64,000 nt of DNA from Thorsellia kenyensis (GCF_042432445.1 NZ_JBHLXE010000024.1:1-64000); one strand, 5' to 3'. Positions 8,607 to 18,369 are shown, counted from the stretch's first letter. Made by a program: numbers and translations. The notes: a model not told the origin generated them from the sequence alone.

Positions 8607-9317
8607 ATGCAAAAAATCAAAGAGCTTTATCGAGGAAAAGCAAAAACGGTTTTCACAACTGAAAACCCTAACTTATTAATATTAGAGTTTAGAAATGACA
8701 CCTCTGCTTTAGATGGTGAACGTATAGAACAATTTGACCGCAAAGGAATGATAAATAATAAGTTTAATCATTTTATAATGACTAAATTAGCAGATGCAGG
8801 TATTCCGACTCAGCTTGAAAAATTATTGAGTGATACAGAATGTTTAGTGAAAAGATTAGATATGGTACCTGTTGAATGTGTTATAAGAAACCGTGCGGCT
8901 GGTTCATTAGTTAGACGCATTGGTGTTGAAGAAGGTATTGAACTTTCACCACCATTATTTGACATGTTTCTTAAAAATGATGCGCTGCACGATCCTATGG
9001 TGAATGAATCTTATTGTGAAACCTTTGGCTGGGTGAGTAAAGAGCATTTAGCAACGATGAAATCACTAACATACCAAGTTAATAATGTATTAAGTAAATT
9101 ATTCTTAGATGCAGGATTGATACTAGTTGATTTTAAATTAGAATTTGGTATTTTTGATGGTAAGGTGTATCTAGGTGATGAATTCTCTCCTGATGGTTGT
9201 CGCCTATGGGATGTTAACACCCTAGAAAAAATGGATAAAGATCGTTTTAGACAATCACTAGGTGGAGTAATTGAAGCTTATGAAGAAGTAGCCAAAAGAC
9301 TAGGTGTTTCTTTATGA
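8607..9317 (+). CDS. purC: Phosphoribosylaminoimidazole-succinocarboxamide synthase PurC
   Basis: SAICAR synthetase of de novo purine synthesis, joining aspartate to CAIR with ATP. The 236-residue protein is the short bacterial form. ELYRGKAKTVF at the start is the ATP-binding glycine-rich segment. PVECVIRNRAAGSLVRR, LVDFKLEFG and DEFSPDGCRLWD are the family signatures for substrate and nucleotide binding. The neighbouring dapA-bamC gives the usual enteric order. No PurR-type operator was recognised upstream. A bidirectional hairpin follows. Confidence 0.96.
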   Translation: MQKIKELYRGKAKTVFTTENPNLLILEFRNDTSALDGERIEQFDRKGMINNKFNHFIMTKLADAGIPTQLEKLLSDTECLVKRLDMVPVECVIRNRAAGSLVRRIGVEEGIELSPPLFDMFLKNDALHDPMVNESYCETFGWVSKEHLATMKSLTYQVNNVLSKLFLDAGLILVDFKLEFGIFDGKVYLGDEFSPDGCRLWDVNTLEKMDKDRFRQSLGGVIEAYEEVAKRLGVSL

Positions 9318-9358
9318 TAAGCTTCATACGATAAAGAAAGTTTAGGGGTAACCCTTAT

Positions 9359-9398
9359 AAATAAATCCATCTATCACTTAGGCAGATGGATTTATTTT
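9359..9398. terminator. bidirectional terminator between purC and sohB
   Basis: A perfect 14-bp stem (AAATAAATCCATCT with its complement) and an 11-nt loop, flanked by T-rich sequence on the plus side and A-rich sequence on the other. It sits between convergent genes. Confidence 0.85.
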
Positions 9399-9435
9399 AG
9401 CAAATTAGTTAGCTTCCAATCTCATGGATTCTAGC

Positions 9436-10620
9436 TTATATCTGAGGCTTTTGATTATTTTGCCAAATAGACATCACTGAATCAATTATCGCTTTAGAGG
9501 CACTACGTGTAACTCTTTCAGCCATTCTTTTTTTCATTACATATTTTATTTTTAACACTTTATGATCTTGATATAATTTTCCAAGATAATCATCACTTGT
9601 TGCAATTTCATCTACTAAGCCTTTCTCTAGCGCTTGGATACCATACCAATGTTCACCTGTAGCAACACTTTCAATATCAAGAGAAGGTCTTTTTTCTATG
9701 ACAAAGCGTTTAAAAAGCTCATGTGTTTCATTTAATTCTTGCCTAAATTTCTCTCTACCCTCTTCTGTATTTTCCCCAAACAAAGTAAGAGTTCGTTTAT
9801 AAGCGCCAGCAGTATGTAACTCGACATCAATCTCATTTTTCTTAAGGAATCTATTAAAATTAGGTACTTGTGCAACGACACCTATAGAGCCTAAAATAGC
9901 GAATGGAGCTGCAATAATTTTATCTGCTACGCATGCCATCATATAGCCTCCTGATGCTGCAACTTTATCAACACAGGCAACCAAATTAATATTTGCATTT
10001 TTAATTCGAGCAAGTTGAGAAGCAGCTAAGCCATAACCATGTACTACCCCACCAGGACTAGTTAATCTGATAATGACAGTATCTTGACTTTTTGCCACAC
10101 TAAGAATTGCTGTGATTTCTTCTCTCAAGGAACTCACTTCACCAGCGTCCATGCTGCCATCGAAATCAATCACAAATATACGTTTATGATTGTTATCGTC
10201 AATAGCAGTTTTAGACTCAGAAGTAACTGTCGACTGATCTGATTCTAATTTTTTTTGAGATTCTTTAGATTTAGACTGTTCATTACTAACCGAAGTAGCA
10301 TCAGTAGAAATCAAATGGGGAAGTTCAGCCCCCTCTTTGTGTTCTTGTTTAGCTGCAATTTTTTCTTTTTTACGTTTGATTCTTTCTTCTTGTTTTTGCT
10401 TTTTCTGCCACATTTTTTGCTCAGCAGGGTTCATAAGTGCCCCTTGCATCATTTGTACCGTTTCTTCATGTTTTTCTGAAAGCGAAATGACTTGAATTTC
10501 TCCTTTTTGTCCTTGAGATTTGTGGCGCATTCCAACAATTAATATAAGAATGACTGCAATTGCAGCAACAATTGTGATTGTTTGGGCTAAAAAAACCCCG
10601 TATTGAACTAAATATTCCAT
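9436..10620 (-). CDS. sohB: Inner-membrane S49 protease SohB
   Basis: Signal-peptide-peptidase-type serine protease of family S49, anchored by an N-terminal helix (residues 10-30, LAQTITIVAAIAVILILIVG). The catalytic domain spans about 147-330. It shows TSPGGVVHGYG, the nucleophile S223 in KVAASGGYMMA, and the general-base lysine K275 in AGAYKRTLT. Between the membrane anchor and the catalytic core is a charged, lysine-rich, low-complexity linker (about 70-145). This makes the protein longer than E. coli SohB (~349 residues). The start is supported by a GAGGGAAT ribosome-binding site. The ribH terminator lies in its 5' leader. Confidence 0.9.
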   Translation of the reverse strand: MEYLVQYGVFLAQTITIVAAIAVILILIVGMRHKSQGQKGEIQVISLSEKHEETVQMMQGALMNPAEQKMWQKKQKQEERIKRKKEKIAAKQEHKEGAELPHLISTDATSVSNEQSKSKESQKKLESDQSTVTSESKTAIDDNNHKRIFVIDFDGSMDAGEVSSLREEITAILSVAKSQDTVIIRLTSPGGVVHGYGLAASQLARIKNANINLVACVDKVAASGGYMMACVADKIIAAPFAILGSIGVVAQVPNFNRFLKKNEIDVELHTAGAYKRTLTLFGENTEEGREKFRQELNETHELFKRFVIEKRPSLDIESVATGEHWYGIQALEKGLVDEIATSDDYLGKLYQDHKVLKIKYVMKKRMAERVTRSASKAIIDSVMSIWQNNQKPQI

Positions 10621-10631
10621 ATTCCCTCATT

Positions 10632-10669
10632 AAAAAAATTAAAGCGTTAAATGAGTCATTCAACGCTTT
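10632..10669 (-). terminator. terminator of ribH
   Basis: On the minus strand a perfect 8-bp stem (AAAGCGTT/AACGCTTT) with a 13-nt loop is followed by AATTTTTTT. It ends only about 12 bases before the sohB ATG, so sohB needs a promoter inside this short gap or relies on readthrough. Confidence 0.8.
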
Positions 10670-10719
10670 ATTAGTTAAAACACAATAAGAGGCTTAGTAT
10701 AGCCTTTTTAATGCAGGTT

Positions 10720-11199
10720 TTAAATTTGTTTTAAAATATTTGCCATTTCAATAGCACATACAGCAGCTTCCCAACCCTTATTACCAGCTTTTGTTCCAGC
10801 TCTTTCAATTGCTTGTTCAATAGAATCAGTTGTAAGAACACCAAAAATAACAGGGATTTCTGTCTGCATAGCAACTTGCGCTACCCCTTTTGCTGCCTCG
10901 TTACAAACATAGTCAAAATGCGGAGTAGATCCTCTAATCACAGCCCCTAACGTGATGATAGCATCATAATTTCCACTTGCTGCCATTTTTTTTGCAACAA
11001 GCGGGATTTCAAAAGCACCAGGAACAAAACTGATCGTTACATCTGAAGCATTGACTCCATGACGTACTAAGGCATCCTTAGCGCCATCTAAAAGTCTCAT
11101 AGTGATAAAATCATTGAAACGCCCTACGACTATCCCTATTTTTAAGTTTTGTCCAACTAAATGACCTTCTTTAATATTAAATGAATTTGTATGTGACAT
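10720..11199 (-). CDS. ribH: 6,7-dimethyl-8-ribityllumazine synthase RibH
   Basis: Penultimate step of riboflavin synthesis, condensing the ribityl-pyrimidinedione with dihydroxybutanone phosphate; members usually form 60-mer capsids. In 159 residues the substrate motifs are clear: VGRFNDFIT, FVPGAFEIPL, GAVIRGSTPHFDYVCNE (with the catalytic histidine) and FGVLTTDSIEQAIERAG. It follows ribBA on the same strand after about 250 bases, so it may be in the same transcript or have its own promoter. The nusB gene that often follows ribH is absent; sohB follows instead. Confidence 0.95.
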   Translation of the reverse strand: MSHTNSFNIKEGHLVGQNLKIGIVVGRFNDFITMRLLDGAKDALVRHGVNASDVTISFVPGAFEIPLVAKKMAASGNYDAIITLGAVIRGSTPHFDYVCNEAAKGVAQVAMQTEIPVIFGVLTTDSIEQAIERAGTKAGNKGWEAAVCAIEMANILKQI

Positions 11200-11450
11200 G
11201 TGAATCTCCTTGTGTTTAAGTATGTAAATAGTGAATTACTGTATCTTAAAAATCTACTTTTTTTATTAATATTCAAAGCATAAATATACCCAATGGAAAT
11301 GAAGATGCAGGATTTGCTAATGCTCAATGAATGGGCGTTAGAATAATGCTTGACCTGTAACTTACAATAACTTTAGTATAATCATGATGCTACCAGTTAC
11401 AATAAAACCTTATTCTGCTTAGTAAAACTGCATAAATAAAGTCTATGAAT

Positions 11451-12734
11451 CTATTCTTTATCTAATAAATGAGACATTTTTTCTTTTTTTGTCTGCATAT
11501 AAGAAATATTTTCTTCAGCCTGCCCCACTATTAACGGGACTCTTTCAATAACTTCTATACCAAATTTAGCCAAAGCATGGATTTTATCTGGATTGTTGGT
11601 TATGAGTTTTATTTTACTGATCCCTAAATCTTTGAGCATGAAAGCTGATAATTCGTATCGCCTTAAATCTGCTGCAAAACCTAGCTGATGATTCGCTTCC
11701 ACCGTATCGGCACCGCACTCTTGTAATTCATAAGCTTTTAATTTATTCAAAAGACCTATACCTCTTCCCTCTTGGCGCATATAAAGAATAATGCCACCTT
11801 CTTTAGCAATCATAGCTTTAGCATGATTTAACTGTGGACCGCAATCACAACGTAAAGATCCAAATACATCACCAGTTAAACATTCTGAATGAATTCGAAC
11901 TAGAGGGATGTCAAATTTTTCTACATCACCAGAGATCAATGCAACATGTTCCTGATTATCAATTGCATTTTTATATCCATATAAATCAAAATGATGAGTT
12001 TCTGGCTCTCCAACATGCGCAGTTTTATTAATTGCTGAAGGAAGTTTAATTTTGGCTTCTCTCTTAATGAGAGACGAATCAAAGATCTGTCTGTATTGTA
12101 CCAACTGTTCTATTGATAACATAACAAGATTATGTTGACGCGCTATTTTAATGAGGTCATCTCTTCTTGCCATCTCACCATCGTCTTTGAGTATCTCACA
12201 TATTACAGCAGCCGGAGAAGACTGAGCCATCATTGCTAAATCGACAGCGGCTTCCGTATGACCTCGTCTAATCAATACCCCCCCTTTTTTGGCAATTAGA
12301 GGAAAAATATGACCTGGTCTCCTGAAATCAATACCTTTGGACTGAGGGGATGCTATTTTGTTTATAGTAAGTGCCCTTTCAAAAGCAGATATTCCTGTAG
12401 TGGTCTCTTCATGATCAACACTGACTGTAAATGCTGTTCCATGAGGATCTTCATTATTTTGAACCATCATAGGCAAGTTTAAGCGTTGAGCTGTCTCTTC
12501 ATTTATTGCAACACAAACCAGTCCTCTGGCCTCTGTGACAAGAAAATTCATACTCTCAGGTGTCATTCCTTGGGCTAAATAGATAAAGTCCCCCTCATTC
12601 TCTCTATCATCATCATCGGTTACGATAATGGGTTTTCCACTTTTAAGTGCATCAATTGCACTATGAACAAGTTGCTTTAATTCTTCTATTCTCTTTTGTT
12701 CTATTTGATTGATTTCATTTAATGGTAATGGCAT
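11451..12734 (-). CDS. ribBA: Bifunctional DHBP synthase / GTP cyclohydrolase II RibBA
   Basis: Fused enzyme supplying both branches of riboflavin synthesis. The N-terminal domain (about 20-215) is 3,4-dihydroxy-2-butanone-4-phosphate synthase. It has the acidic metal-binding TDDDDRENEGDF, GHIFPL and the RRGHTEAAVDL loop. The C-terminal domain (about 225-427) is GTP cyclohydrolase II, with the zinc-binding cysteines in LTGDVFGSLRCDCGPQL and the RQEGRGIGL arginine loop. Both active sites look intact. It lies 40 bases downstream of ribE in the riboswitch-controlled operon. Confidence 0.95.
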   Translation of the reverse strand: MPLPLNEINQIEQKRIEELKQLVHSAIDALKSGKPIIVTDDDDRENEGDFIYLAQGMTPESMNFLVTEARGLVCVAINEETAQRLNLPMMVQNNEDPHGTAFTVSVDHEETTTGISAFERALTINKIASPQSKGIDFRRPGHIFPLIAKKGGVLIRRGHTEAAVDLAMMAQSSPAAVICEILKDDGEMARRDDLIKIARQHNLVMLSIEQLVQYRQIFDSSLIKREAKIKLPSAINKTAHVGEPETHHFDLYGYKNAIDNQEHVALISGDVEKFDIPLVRIHSECLTGDVFGSLRCDCGPQLNHAKAMIAKEGGIILYMRQEGRGIGLLNKLKAYELQECGADTVEANHQLGFAADLRRYELSAFMLKDLGISKIKLITNNPDKIHALAKFGIEVIERVPLIVGQAEENISYMQTKKEKMSHLLDKE

Positions 12735-12774
12735 GTCTTAATTCCTCTATTAAAAGGTTCCTATTTTTTTGAAT

Positions 12775-13437
12775 TCATTTAAAACCATATTTAGTCAGTG
12801 TTTCTAATGTGACCCCTGTATTTTTTTGGGTAGGTTGTTCACTATTAAGACTCTGCCTGAGTAATTTTTCTGTATATTTAGCTAAAATATCAAACTCTAA
12901 GTTTATTTCATCACCTATTTTCTTTTCAGTTAAAGTGGTTTTGTCTGATGAATGGGGGATTAAAGATAAGCTAAAACGGTTATTACTAACATTAAAGACT
13001 GTTAAGCTGATCCCGTCCACTGTAATTGCTCCTTTAGGAACCAAATACTTAGCATAATAAGCATCCATAGCAATTTCTATAAAAATAGCATTCGCATCAG
13101 GTTTTATTGAAGCTATTGTTCCCGTTGAATCAACATGTCCTGTGACAAAGTGTCCCCCTAGTCGACTGTTTGCAGCCAGTGCTCTTTCTAAATTGACACG
13201 TTCATTGATCTTAAGAGACTTAATAGTGGTTGATTTTTGTGTTTGTGGCATTACATCCACTACAAATGAATGTTCTGTATATTCAGTAACAGTTAAGCAT
13301 ATGCCATTGATTGCAATACTATCGCCTAACTTAACCTCTTCTAATACTGTTTTCGCTGCAATAGCCAGCTTAAATTGCTTGCCATCAAAATTTATCCCTT
13401 TAACTATTCCGATTTCTTCGATGAGTCCGGTGAACAT
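12775..13437 (-). CDS. ribE: Riboflavin synthase alpha subunit RibE
   Basis: Dismutes two 6,7-dimethyl-8-ribityllumazine molecules to riboflavin. The 220 residues contain the expected internal duplication. The N-barrel starts MFTGLIEEIGIV and has GDSIAINGICLTV. The C-barrel has GHFVTGHVDSTGTI and KGAITVDGISLTV. The paired NGICLTV/DGISLTV motifs are the lumazine-binding signatures. It is 15 bases after ribD and 40 before ribBA, clearly one operon. Confidence 0.95.
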   Translation of the reverse strand: MFTGLIEEIGIVKGINFDGKQFKLAIAAKTVLEEVKLGDSIAINGICLTVTEYTEHSFVVDVMPQTQKSTTIKSLKINERVNLERALAANSRLGGHFVTGHVDSTGTIASIKPDANAIFIEIAMDAYYAKYLVPKGAITVDGISLTVFNVSNNRFSLSLIPHSSDKTTLTEKKIGDEINLEFDILAKYTEKLLRQSLNSEQPTQKNTGVTLETLTKYGFK

Positions 13438-13452
13438 ATTTTTCTTTCCTCT

Positions 13453-14664
13453 TTAAACTTGCTCTTTTAGACTTTTATGTGGATTAGACTCTTTGTCCAT
13501 TTTTCTCATGATAATTCTCAAATCGTTACCTAATATGTCACATTTAATTAATTGAAAAGAATCTATTTTATTTATTGGCAGAGTTTTAGTATTGAGGTAT
13601 ATACTTTGATCACCACCAAATACTCTTGGGCTCTGATAAGCAACCCATTCATCTATCAATTCAGCGTCTAATAACGCAGTAATTAACTTAGGTCCGGCTT
13701 CAACCATAATAGTCATTAAGCCAGCCTGTAGTGTCCATTTTAATAGCGTGGGTAAATCAATAAATTCAACCACTTCACAACCAAATGCTTGCAAAGATTG
13801 CGCTTTTGACTCAGTATAATGGCCAAATAAAATAGTGCGTTGAGTTTTCGCTGTCTGAACTAACTGTGAATCTTCAGAAATATGACCTTGCCTATCTATC
13901 ACAATACGTGCAGGCTGTCGGGTTTCAATATCAAGTCTTGCGTTGAGCATGGGATTATCCGCACTCACCGTTCCAATTGCGGTTAGAATACCATCAACAC
14001 TGGCTCTTAGTTGATGGACATCTTCCCTCGCTTCAATGCCTGTGACCCATTTACTCTCTTGGGTTATTAAAGCGAGCTTTCCATCTAAACTACTTGCTGA
14101 TTTTAAAATTAGGTAAGATCTTTGATTTTTTTGAGTCAGAAAAAAAGCGTGCAGCAATTCATTGGCCTCTTGCTGGCAAAGACCGATGTGAACCTCAATT
14201 CCTGCTTTTTTAAGGCGTTCGATACCACGACCAGACACCTTAGGATTAGCATCTTGTGTAGCGATGAAAACTTGTTTTATACCTGCATTGATAACCGCAT
14301 CAGCACAAGGCCCAGTAAGGCCTTGATGAGAACAAGGTTCAAGCGTCACATAAAGAGTAGAGCCATGTACATTACTCCCTGCCATATTAATTGCATGGAT
14401 TTCTGCATGGGCTTCTCCTTGTTTTAAATGGGTACCTATTCCAATTAAGCGACTATTTTTGACTAAAACAGCACCAACACAGGGATTACTGCCTGTTTGA
14501 CCTTGGGCATATGAGGCGAGAACAATCGCTAAGCTCATCCAATCGCTATGTTTTTTTGCATGATATTTTTTTAAATGAACAGGTAACAGATGACAAGAAC
14601 TTTCATTTAAGCCTTCATAGCTAAGATGCATTCTTTTTTTCGAATTTAGGGAATAACTTGACAA
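13453..14664 (-). CDS. ribD: Bifunctional pyrimidine deaminase/reductase RibD
   Basis: Second and third steps of the riboflavin pathway. The deaminase domain (about 42-185) has zinc ligands H86 in EAHAEIH and C111/C120 in LEPCSHQGLTGPC. The reductase domain (about 190-380) begins LKSASSLDGKLAL and continues with DNPMLNARL and MVEAGPKLI. The 403 residues exceed the usual ~370 because of about 40 extra N-terminal residues. A GAGGTG ribosome-binding site lies at the right distance before a TTG at 14664, which supports the long form. The next in-frame ATG is at 14631. First gene of the rib operon. Confidence 0.92.
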   Translation of the reverse strand: MSSYSLNSKKRMHLSYEGLNESSCHLLPVHLKKYHAKKHSDWMSLAIVLASYAQGQTGSNPCVGAVLVKNSRLIGIGTHLKQGEAHAEIHAINMAGSNVHGSTLYVTLEPCSHQGLTGPCADAVINAGIKQVFIATQDANPKVSGRGIERLKKAGIEVHIGLCQQEANELLHAFFLTQKNQRSYLILKSASSLDGKLALITQESKWVTGIEAREDVHQLRASVDGILTAIGTVSADNPMLNARLDIETRQPARIVIDRQGHISEDSQLVQTAKTQRTILFGHYTESKAQSLQAFGCEVVEFIDLPTLLKWTLQAGLMTIMVEAGPKLITALLDAELIDEWVAYQSPRVFGGDQSIYLNTKTLPINKIDSFQLIKCDILGNDLRIIMRKMDKESNPHKSLKEQV

Positions 14665-15049
14665 AATTTCACCTCAAACACACATAATTTAACTATTAAA
14701 AAATTACATTTGAGGAAGAAAGGAAATAAAAACGCTAAGAACACTGTGATTTATAACTCTGTAAAAGCCCTAAGCATAAAATGCAATAACATTAACGATT
14801 AAATCGTCAGATTGCAGACAAATCAAAAAATCAGTTTATGCTTTAGAGGTAATATTTAATTAACTATTTAATTGACAGTAAATTATTAATCAATGAGACT
14901 AAATCCAAACAAAATCAAAAAGTTTAAGGTAATTAATTTATTCAACTCAAACAATAGATCATGAACGATTTTTGACAATTAATTAAGCTATAAAAATATG
15001 ACCAAAATTTACATCCCTGTCACAGTAATCTATGTGTGTTTTCTAATCT
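14665..15049 (-). other. long leader between FMN riboswitch and ribD
   Basis: About 385 bases separate the riboswitch aptamer from the ribD start. No gene, clear terminator or anti-terminator hairpin was recognised by eye. It is expected to hold the expression platform. Confidence 0.5.
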
Positions 15050-15185
15050 TTCTCCCATCCAGACTTTAACTGTCGGTGCCAGATTTGCACTGGCTCCACC
15101 GTTATCAAACCGCAATAACGGGTCACGGACTAAGGCATAAGCCATCACCGCCGGTAGGGAATTGCACCCTGCCCCGAAAGATCAC
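15050..15185 (-). promoter_or_regulatory. FMN riboswitch (RFN element)
   Basis: Read on the minus strand, the conserved RFN blocks appear in order: CGGGGCAGGGTGCAATTCCC, TACCGGCGGTGATGG, a central arm with GTCCGTGACCCG, then GGAGCCAGTGCAAATCTGGC and ACCGACAGTTAAAGTCTGG ending in ATGGGAG. This is the FMN aptamer that represses riboflavin genes when FMN is abundant. It faces ribD-ribE-ribBA. Confidence 0.95.
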
Positions 15186-15525
15186 ATTAAAAGTTTTATT
15201 AATTTACGTAAAAATTATGCTTTTGTAAAGCCCTCTTTATTGATCTTTTCATTAATAAGGTGCTTATCAATTTTTTTGTAAGGAATTCCCTTCTGGCACC
15301 CGTGTTGCTTTTTCTGTAATAAATTGATTGTCAATTCATTATGATCGAGTATTTCGTTACTCAATGCCTGCAACTTTTAAAGTAGTTAAAGTAAAAAAAA
15401 CATCTCAGCATCCTTTACAAGTATTGTCGAAATCTTAACGATTACCACTAGATACAATCTGCTAATATTCTATTTTTACTATTAAAATAACTTCCTGAAA
15501 TCAAATCAACAATTTAATAATTAAC
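15186..15525. other. intergenic region upstream of the riboswitch and of the secreted-protein gene
   Basis: About 340 AT-rich bases without a gene, expected to hold the rib promoter (minus strand) and the promoter of the 15526 gene (plus strand). No box was assigned with confidence. Confidence 0.5.
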
Positions 15526-17922
15526 ATGATGAATAATATTAAAACTTTTTATAAAAATTTATTTTTAACTGTACTTATCACTTTGCTGCACCCTGCTTAT
15601 GCAGTTCAACAAAATGGATATTCTGACGTGACAATTCCTATTGTTGGTAACGCTCCTTATATTGGATCACTTGGAGTTTTAGCCGAGTATCGAAAGGATA
15701 TTTTTGATGAAAACTTTGAGCCTGCCTATGTTGAAGGAACTTATATTTATATTCCAATTACTGAATGCCATTCTCACGAAACTGGAGATTCTTTTTTCCA
15801 GCAAAAGGATTCAGATGATGATGCGTGTTTAATAGATCCTAATGAGCTTACATGGTATATCGTTGAACCTAAAAACACCTCTTGGAATGAAGTCAATCGT
15901 TGGGATGAATTAATACATACTGTCATCGATAATGAACGTTTTAACAATACGATCTTACCACCTAATGAAAAATCCCTGTTTCCTTCATTAAAAATACCTA
16001 AAGAAGCCGTTGGAAAACGAATAGGGCTTAGCTATAAGCCTAAAACTCTAGAAGGTAATCCAATTGAAGGTCCGATGATCTATCTATGGGACTTAAATCA
16101 TTTTTTTGCACAAACACCTATTACAACACCTGAAAATAATCAAAAAATTAATGAGGGAAGTAAAATCGGCCTTAATCCTAGTTTTATCGGTGAAGAAGTT
16201 ATTCCTCTGATAGAAGTACCTAAAATCGAAAATTTATTTTTATCCGGTCGATTTGGTATTGATGAACAAATTGAAGCCAAGTATGATTTTATCGCTAATA
16301 CATCGGAGGAATATACTGAAATTAGCCGGTTTTGGTGGGGAGAATTGGGTTCAACTCATGCACAAGCGACAATCGACAACGACAAATGGATGAACTCAGC
16401 ACTATCGCCTAAACTTACTGAATCAAATATTGGCAACATATATGAAGTATCAATCCTACCAATAAAAAAAGAAAAAGGATTGATTGCTATAGGATCCCCT
16501 GTAACAGTTGATACCACTCATTCTGCAAACACATTGATTCTTGCACCTAATATAGAAAATGCTAAAATATTTTATGCTTCAACGCAGAGTACAGTCCCTC
16601 CAATCTATACTGCAAAAATAGGCGATAAAATTATCATAAAATATGATTTTATTAGCAAAAGTGAAAACTTGAATGATTCATCAACCTATTCATGGATCAA
16701 TAAGACCAGTGGAACAGAACTTTCAAAGGGAAAAGTCAGTGAAGAACAACCTGATGTAGAATATGTCATTAGTGAAAATGACATAGGTCAGGTTTTACAA
16801 GCTATTATTCAGCCAACTGACTCCTCAGATTTAAAAGGTATCTCAACAAAAATTGATATACCTGCTTCATTGAATTATCCATCAGTGAGTGATTTACGCT
16901 TTGTGAATACGCCAAGTTTTACACAAAATGTCAATGCTGTTTATACATTTAATAATTATGGTGTAGAGGAGATTAAAGATAATTCCTCTTTTAACTGGTA
17001 TTATATTGATGAAAATGGAGACAAAAAGGAACTGTCTTCAGGAAATATTATCGAAAGTGGCATCGTACCTGCTTTGTCTACTCCGTCAATGGAACTTATT
17101 GGGAAAACACTTGGATTAGAAATAGTGCCAAATGATCAATTTGAACGTCGCAATAAAGGTTTTTCTGTACAAAATAGATTGCCTTCCATTGATAAAATCA
17201 CAATTTTTGATGGCGAAACCATCAATTTGAGTGATTTAGTTCCTATTAAGTTAGAAAGTTTTGCTCATTTTTCAAATGATGAAGTGATACAAGTTACCCA
17301 ATATGGTACATGGAAAATTGATAATCCTCGTATTGAAATTGTAGATGGTAATACTATGAGAGCGCAAGAAGATTCAATCGGCGAAGAAGCGCAACTTACC
17401 TTTAAATATAACGGAATAGAAACAACATCGAGAGTTGTAGTTGTAAAATCTAAACTCTCGGATATTACGGGCACAGAAAGTGAATTTAAAACAATAATAT
17501 CAGCAGAAACCTACCCAATTATAAAAATTTATGGTAGTGCGATTTGGGATGGAATTAGAGATCCAGACAATAATCAAGTAATTGCAGGAGGTCCTGGCGG
17601 TAAATTAGGTGGAGATGTAACATTAAATAATTCAAATACTTTTAATTTTGATGATAATATTACTTCAATAAGTGGATTGAGTATCAAAGGAACCCCTTAC
17701 TTTAAAGAAGGTTTCTTAATTAAGGACCTTGTATGGAATGTAGTAGAAAATGGTCAAACCAAACAAAAATATTTTAAAGGAAATCAAATAGTAAGCAATT
17801 TAGAAACTAGACTTAAATCAATCGAAATAGAAAGCAAGGTATTCGGTTGGATAGTTTATTCCTCTGGGACAGTAGGAAAAGATGGTACCTATATACAAGG
17901 ATTAAGAATAGTTTATTATTAA
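15526..17922 (+). CDS. Large secreted protein with Ig-like repeats and a glycine-rich beta C-terminal domain; function unknown
   Basis: A 798-residue protein I cannot name. A Sec signal peptide (FLTVLITLLHPAYA, cut near residue 27) sends it out of the cytoplasm. Three or four diverged modules of about 100 residues follow (roughly 30-190, 235-335, 343-445, 454-550). Each has a pattern like KYDF..W.....G.....IG..L...I.P, as in intimin/invasin-type Ig-like repeats. Residues about 555-645 (DGETINL, QYGTWKIDNPRIEIVDGNTMRA, LTFKYNGIE) look like a bacterial Ig-like group 2 domain. The last ~150 residues contain WDGI, IAGGPGGKLGGD and end in GTYIQGLRIVYY. This glycine-rich all-beta pattern faintly recalls jacalin-type lectins. 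No membrane anchor or autotransporter barrel is visible. It is a single gene. Confidence 0.7.
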   Translation: MMNNIKTFYKNLFLTVLITLLHPAYAVQQNGYSDVTIPIVGNAPYIGSLGVLAEYRKDIFDENFEPAYVEGTYIYIPITECHSHETGDSFFQQKDSDDDACLIDPNELTWYIVEPKNTSWNEVNRWDELIHTVIDNERFNNTILPPNEKSLFPSLKIPKEAVGKRIGLSYKPKTLEGNPIEGPMIYLWDLNHFFAQTPITTPENNQKINEGSKIGLNPSFIGEEVIPLIEVPKIENLFLSGRFGIDEQIEAKYDFIANTSEEYTEISRFWWGELGSTHAQATIDNDKWMNSALSPKLTESNIGNIYEVSILPIKKEKGLIAIGSPVTVDTTHSANTLILAPNIENAKIFYASTQSTVPPIYTAKIGDKIIIKYDFISKSENLNDSSTYSWINKTSGTELSKGKVSEEQPDVEYVISENDIGQVLQAIIQPTDSSDLKGISTKIDIPASLNYPSVSDLRFVNTPSFTQNVNAVYTFNNYGVEEIKDNSSFNWYYIDENGDKKELSSGNIIESGIVPALSTPSMELIGKTLGLEIVPNDQFERRNKGFSVQNRLPSIDKITIFDGETINLSDLVPIKLESFAHFSNDEVIQVTQYGTWKIDNPRIEIVDGNTMRAQEDSIGEEAQLTFKYNGIETTSRVVVVKSKLSDITGTESEFKTIISAETYPIIKIYGSAIWDGIRDPDNNQVIAGGPGGKLGGDVTLNNSNTFNFDDNITSISGLSIKGTPYFKEGFLIKDLVWNVVENGQTKQKYFKGNQIVSNLETRLKSIEIESKVFGWIVYSSGTVGKDGTYIQGLRIVYY

Positions 17923-18369
17923 AAAGTAAACTTTTACATAGAAGCCCTTTGACAAGTTCGTTTCCACTTTCAAAGGGCTAGATAACTATCGTTACTGAAT
18001 AAAACTGCGCTGCTATACAGAAATTAGTTTATGCTATTGAAGCAGATATTTCTTCAATGCATTATTGATGGGCGGTAAGTAATGCCAAAATCTGCATATT
18101 GATTTACGTTGTGAATATGCAAGTATACACAGTGTAGTTTAGATTTATCTATTCAGGGTTTTACCATGATATAAGATCATAGCTCAAGATGAATTCTTGC
18201 TCTAAATTAAGAGAGTTGAACTACTTCATTTCAAATGCTAATATGAGATGAATATATTATTAAATCAAGATAGCTTATGTAGCATAAGGAGTTGAGAACT
18301 GCTTTTATTCTCTTTGATGGATAAAAGGTGCTATCCTAAATAAGTTACACTTATATTCTCAAAAAAATT
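17923..18369. other. intergenic stretch with hairpin at 17943-17979
   Basis: A 10-bp perfect stem (AGCCCTTTGA/TCAAAGGGCT) with a 17-nt loop lies 20 bases after the stop of the secreted protein. There is no U-tract, so it is a possible terminator only. The rest of this 447-base gap shows no gene. Confidence 0.5.

Noticed and set aside
10255..10479. plus-strand ORF rich in Phe
   Set aside because: It is antisense to the lysine/glutamate-rich linker of SohB; a composition artefact.
11349..11383. plus-strand promoter TTGACC...TATAAT
   Set aside because: The spacing is about 21 bases, and it would point away from ribH into ribBA antisense.
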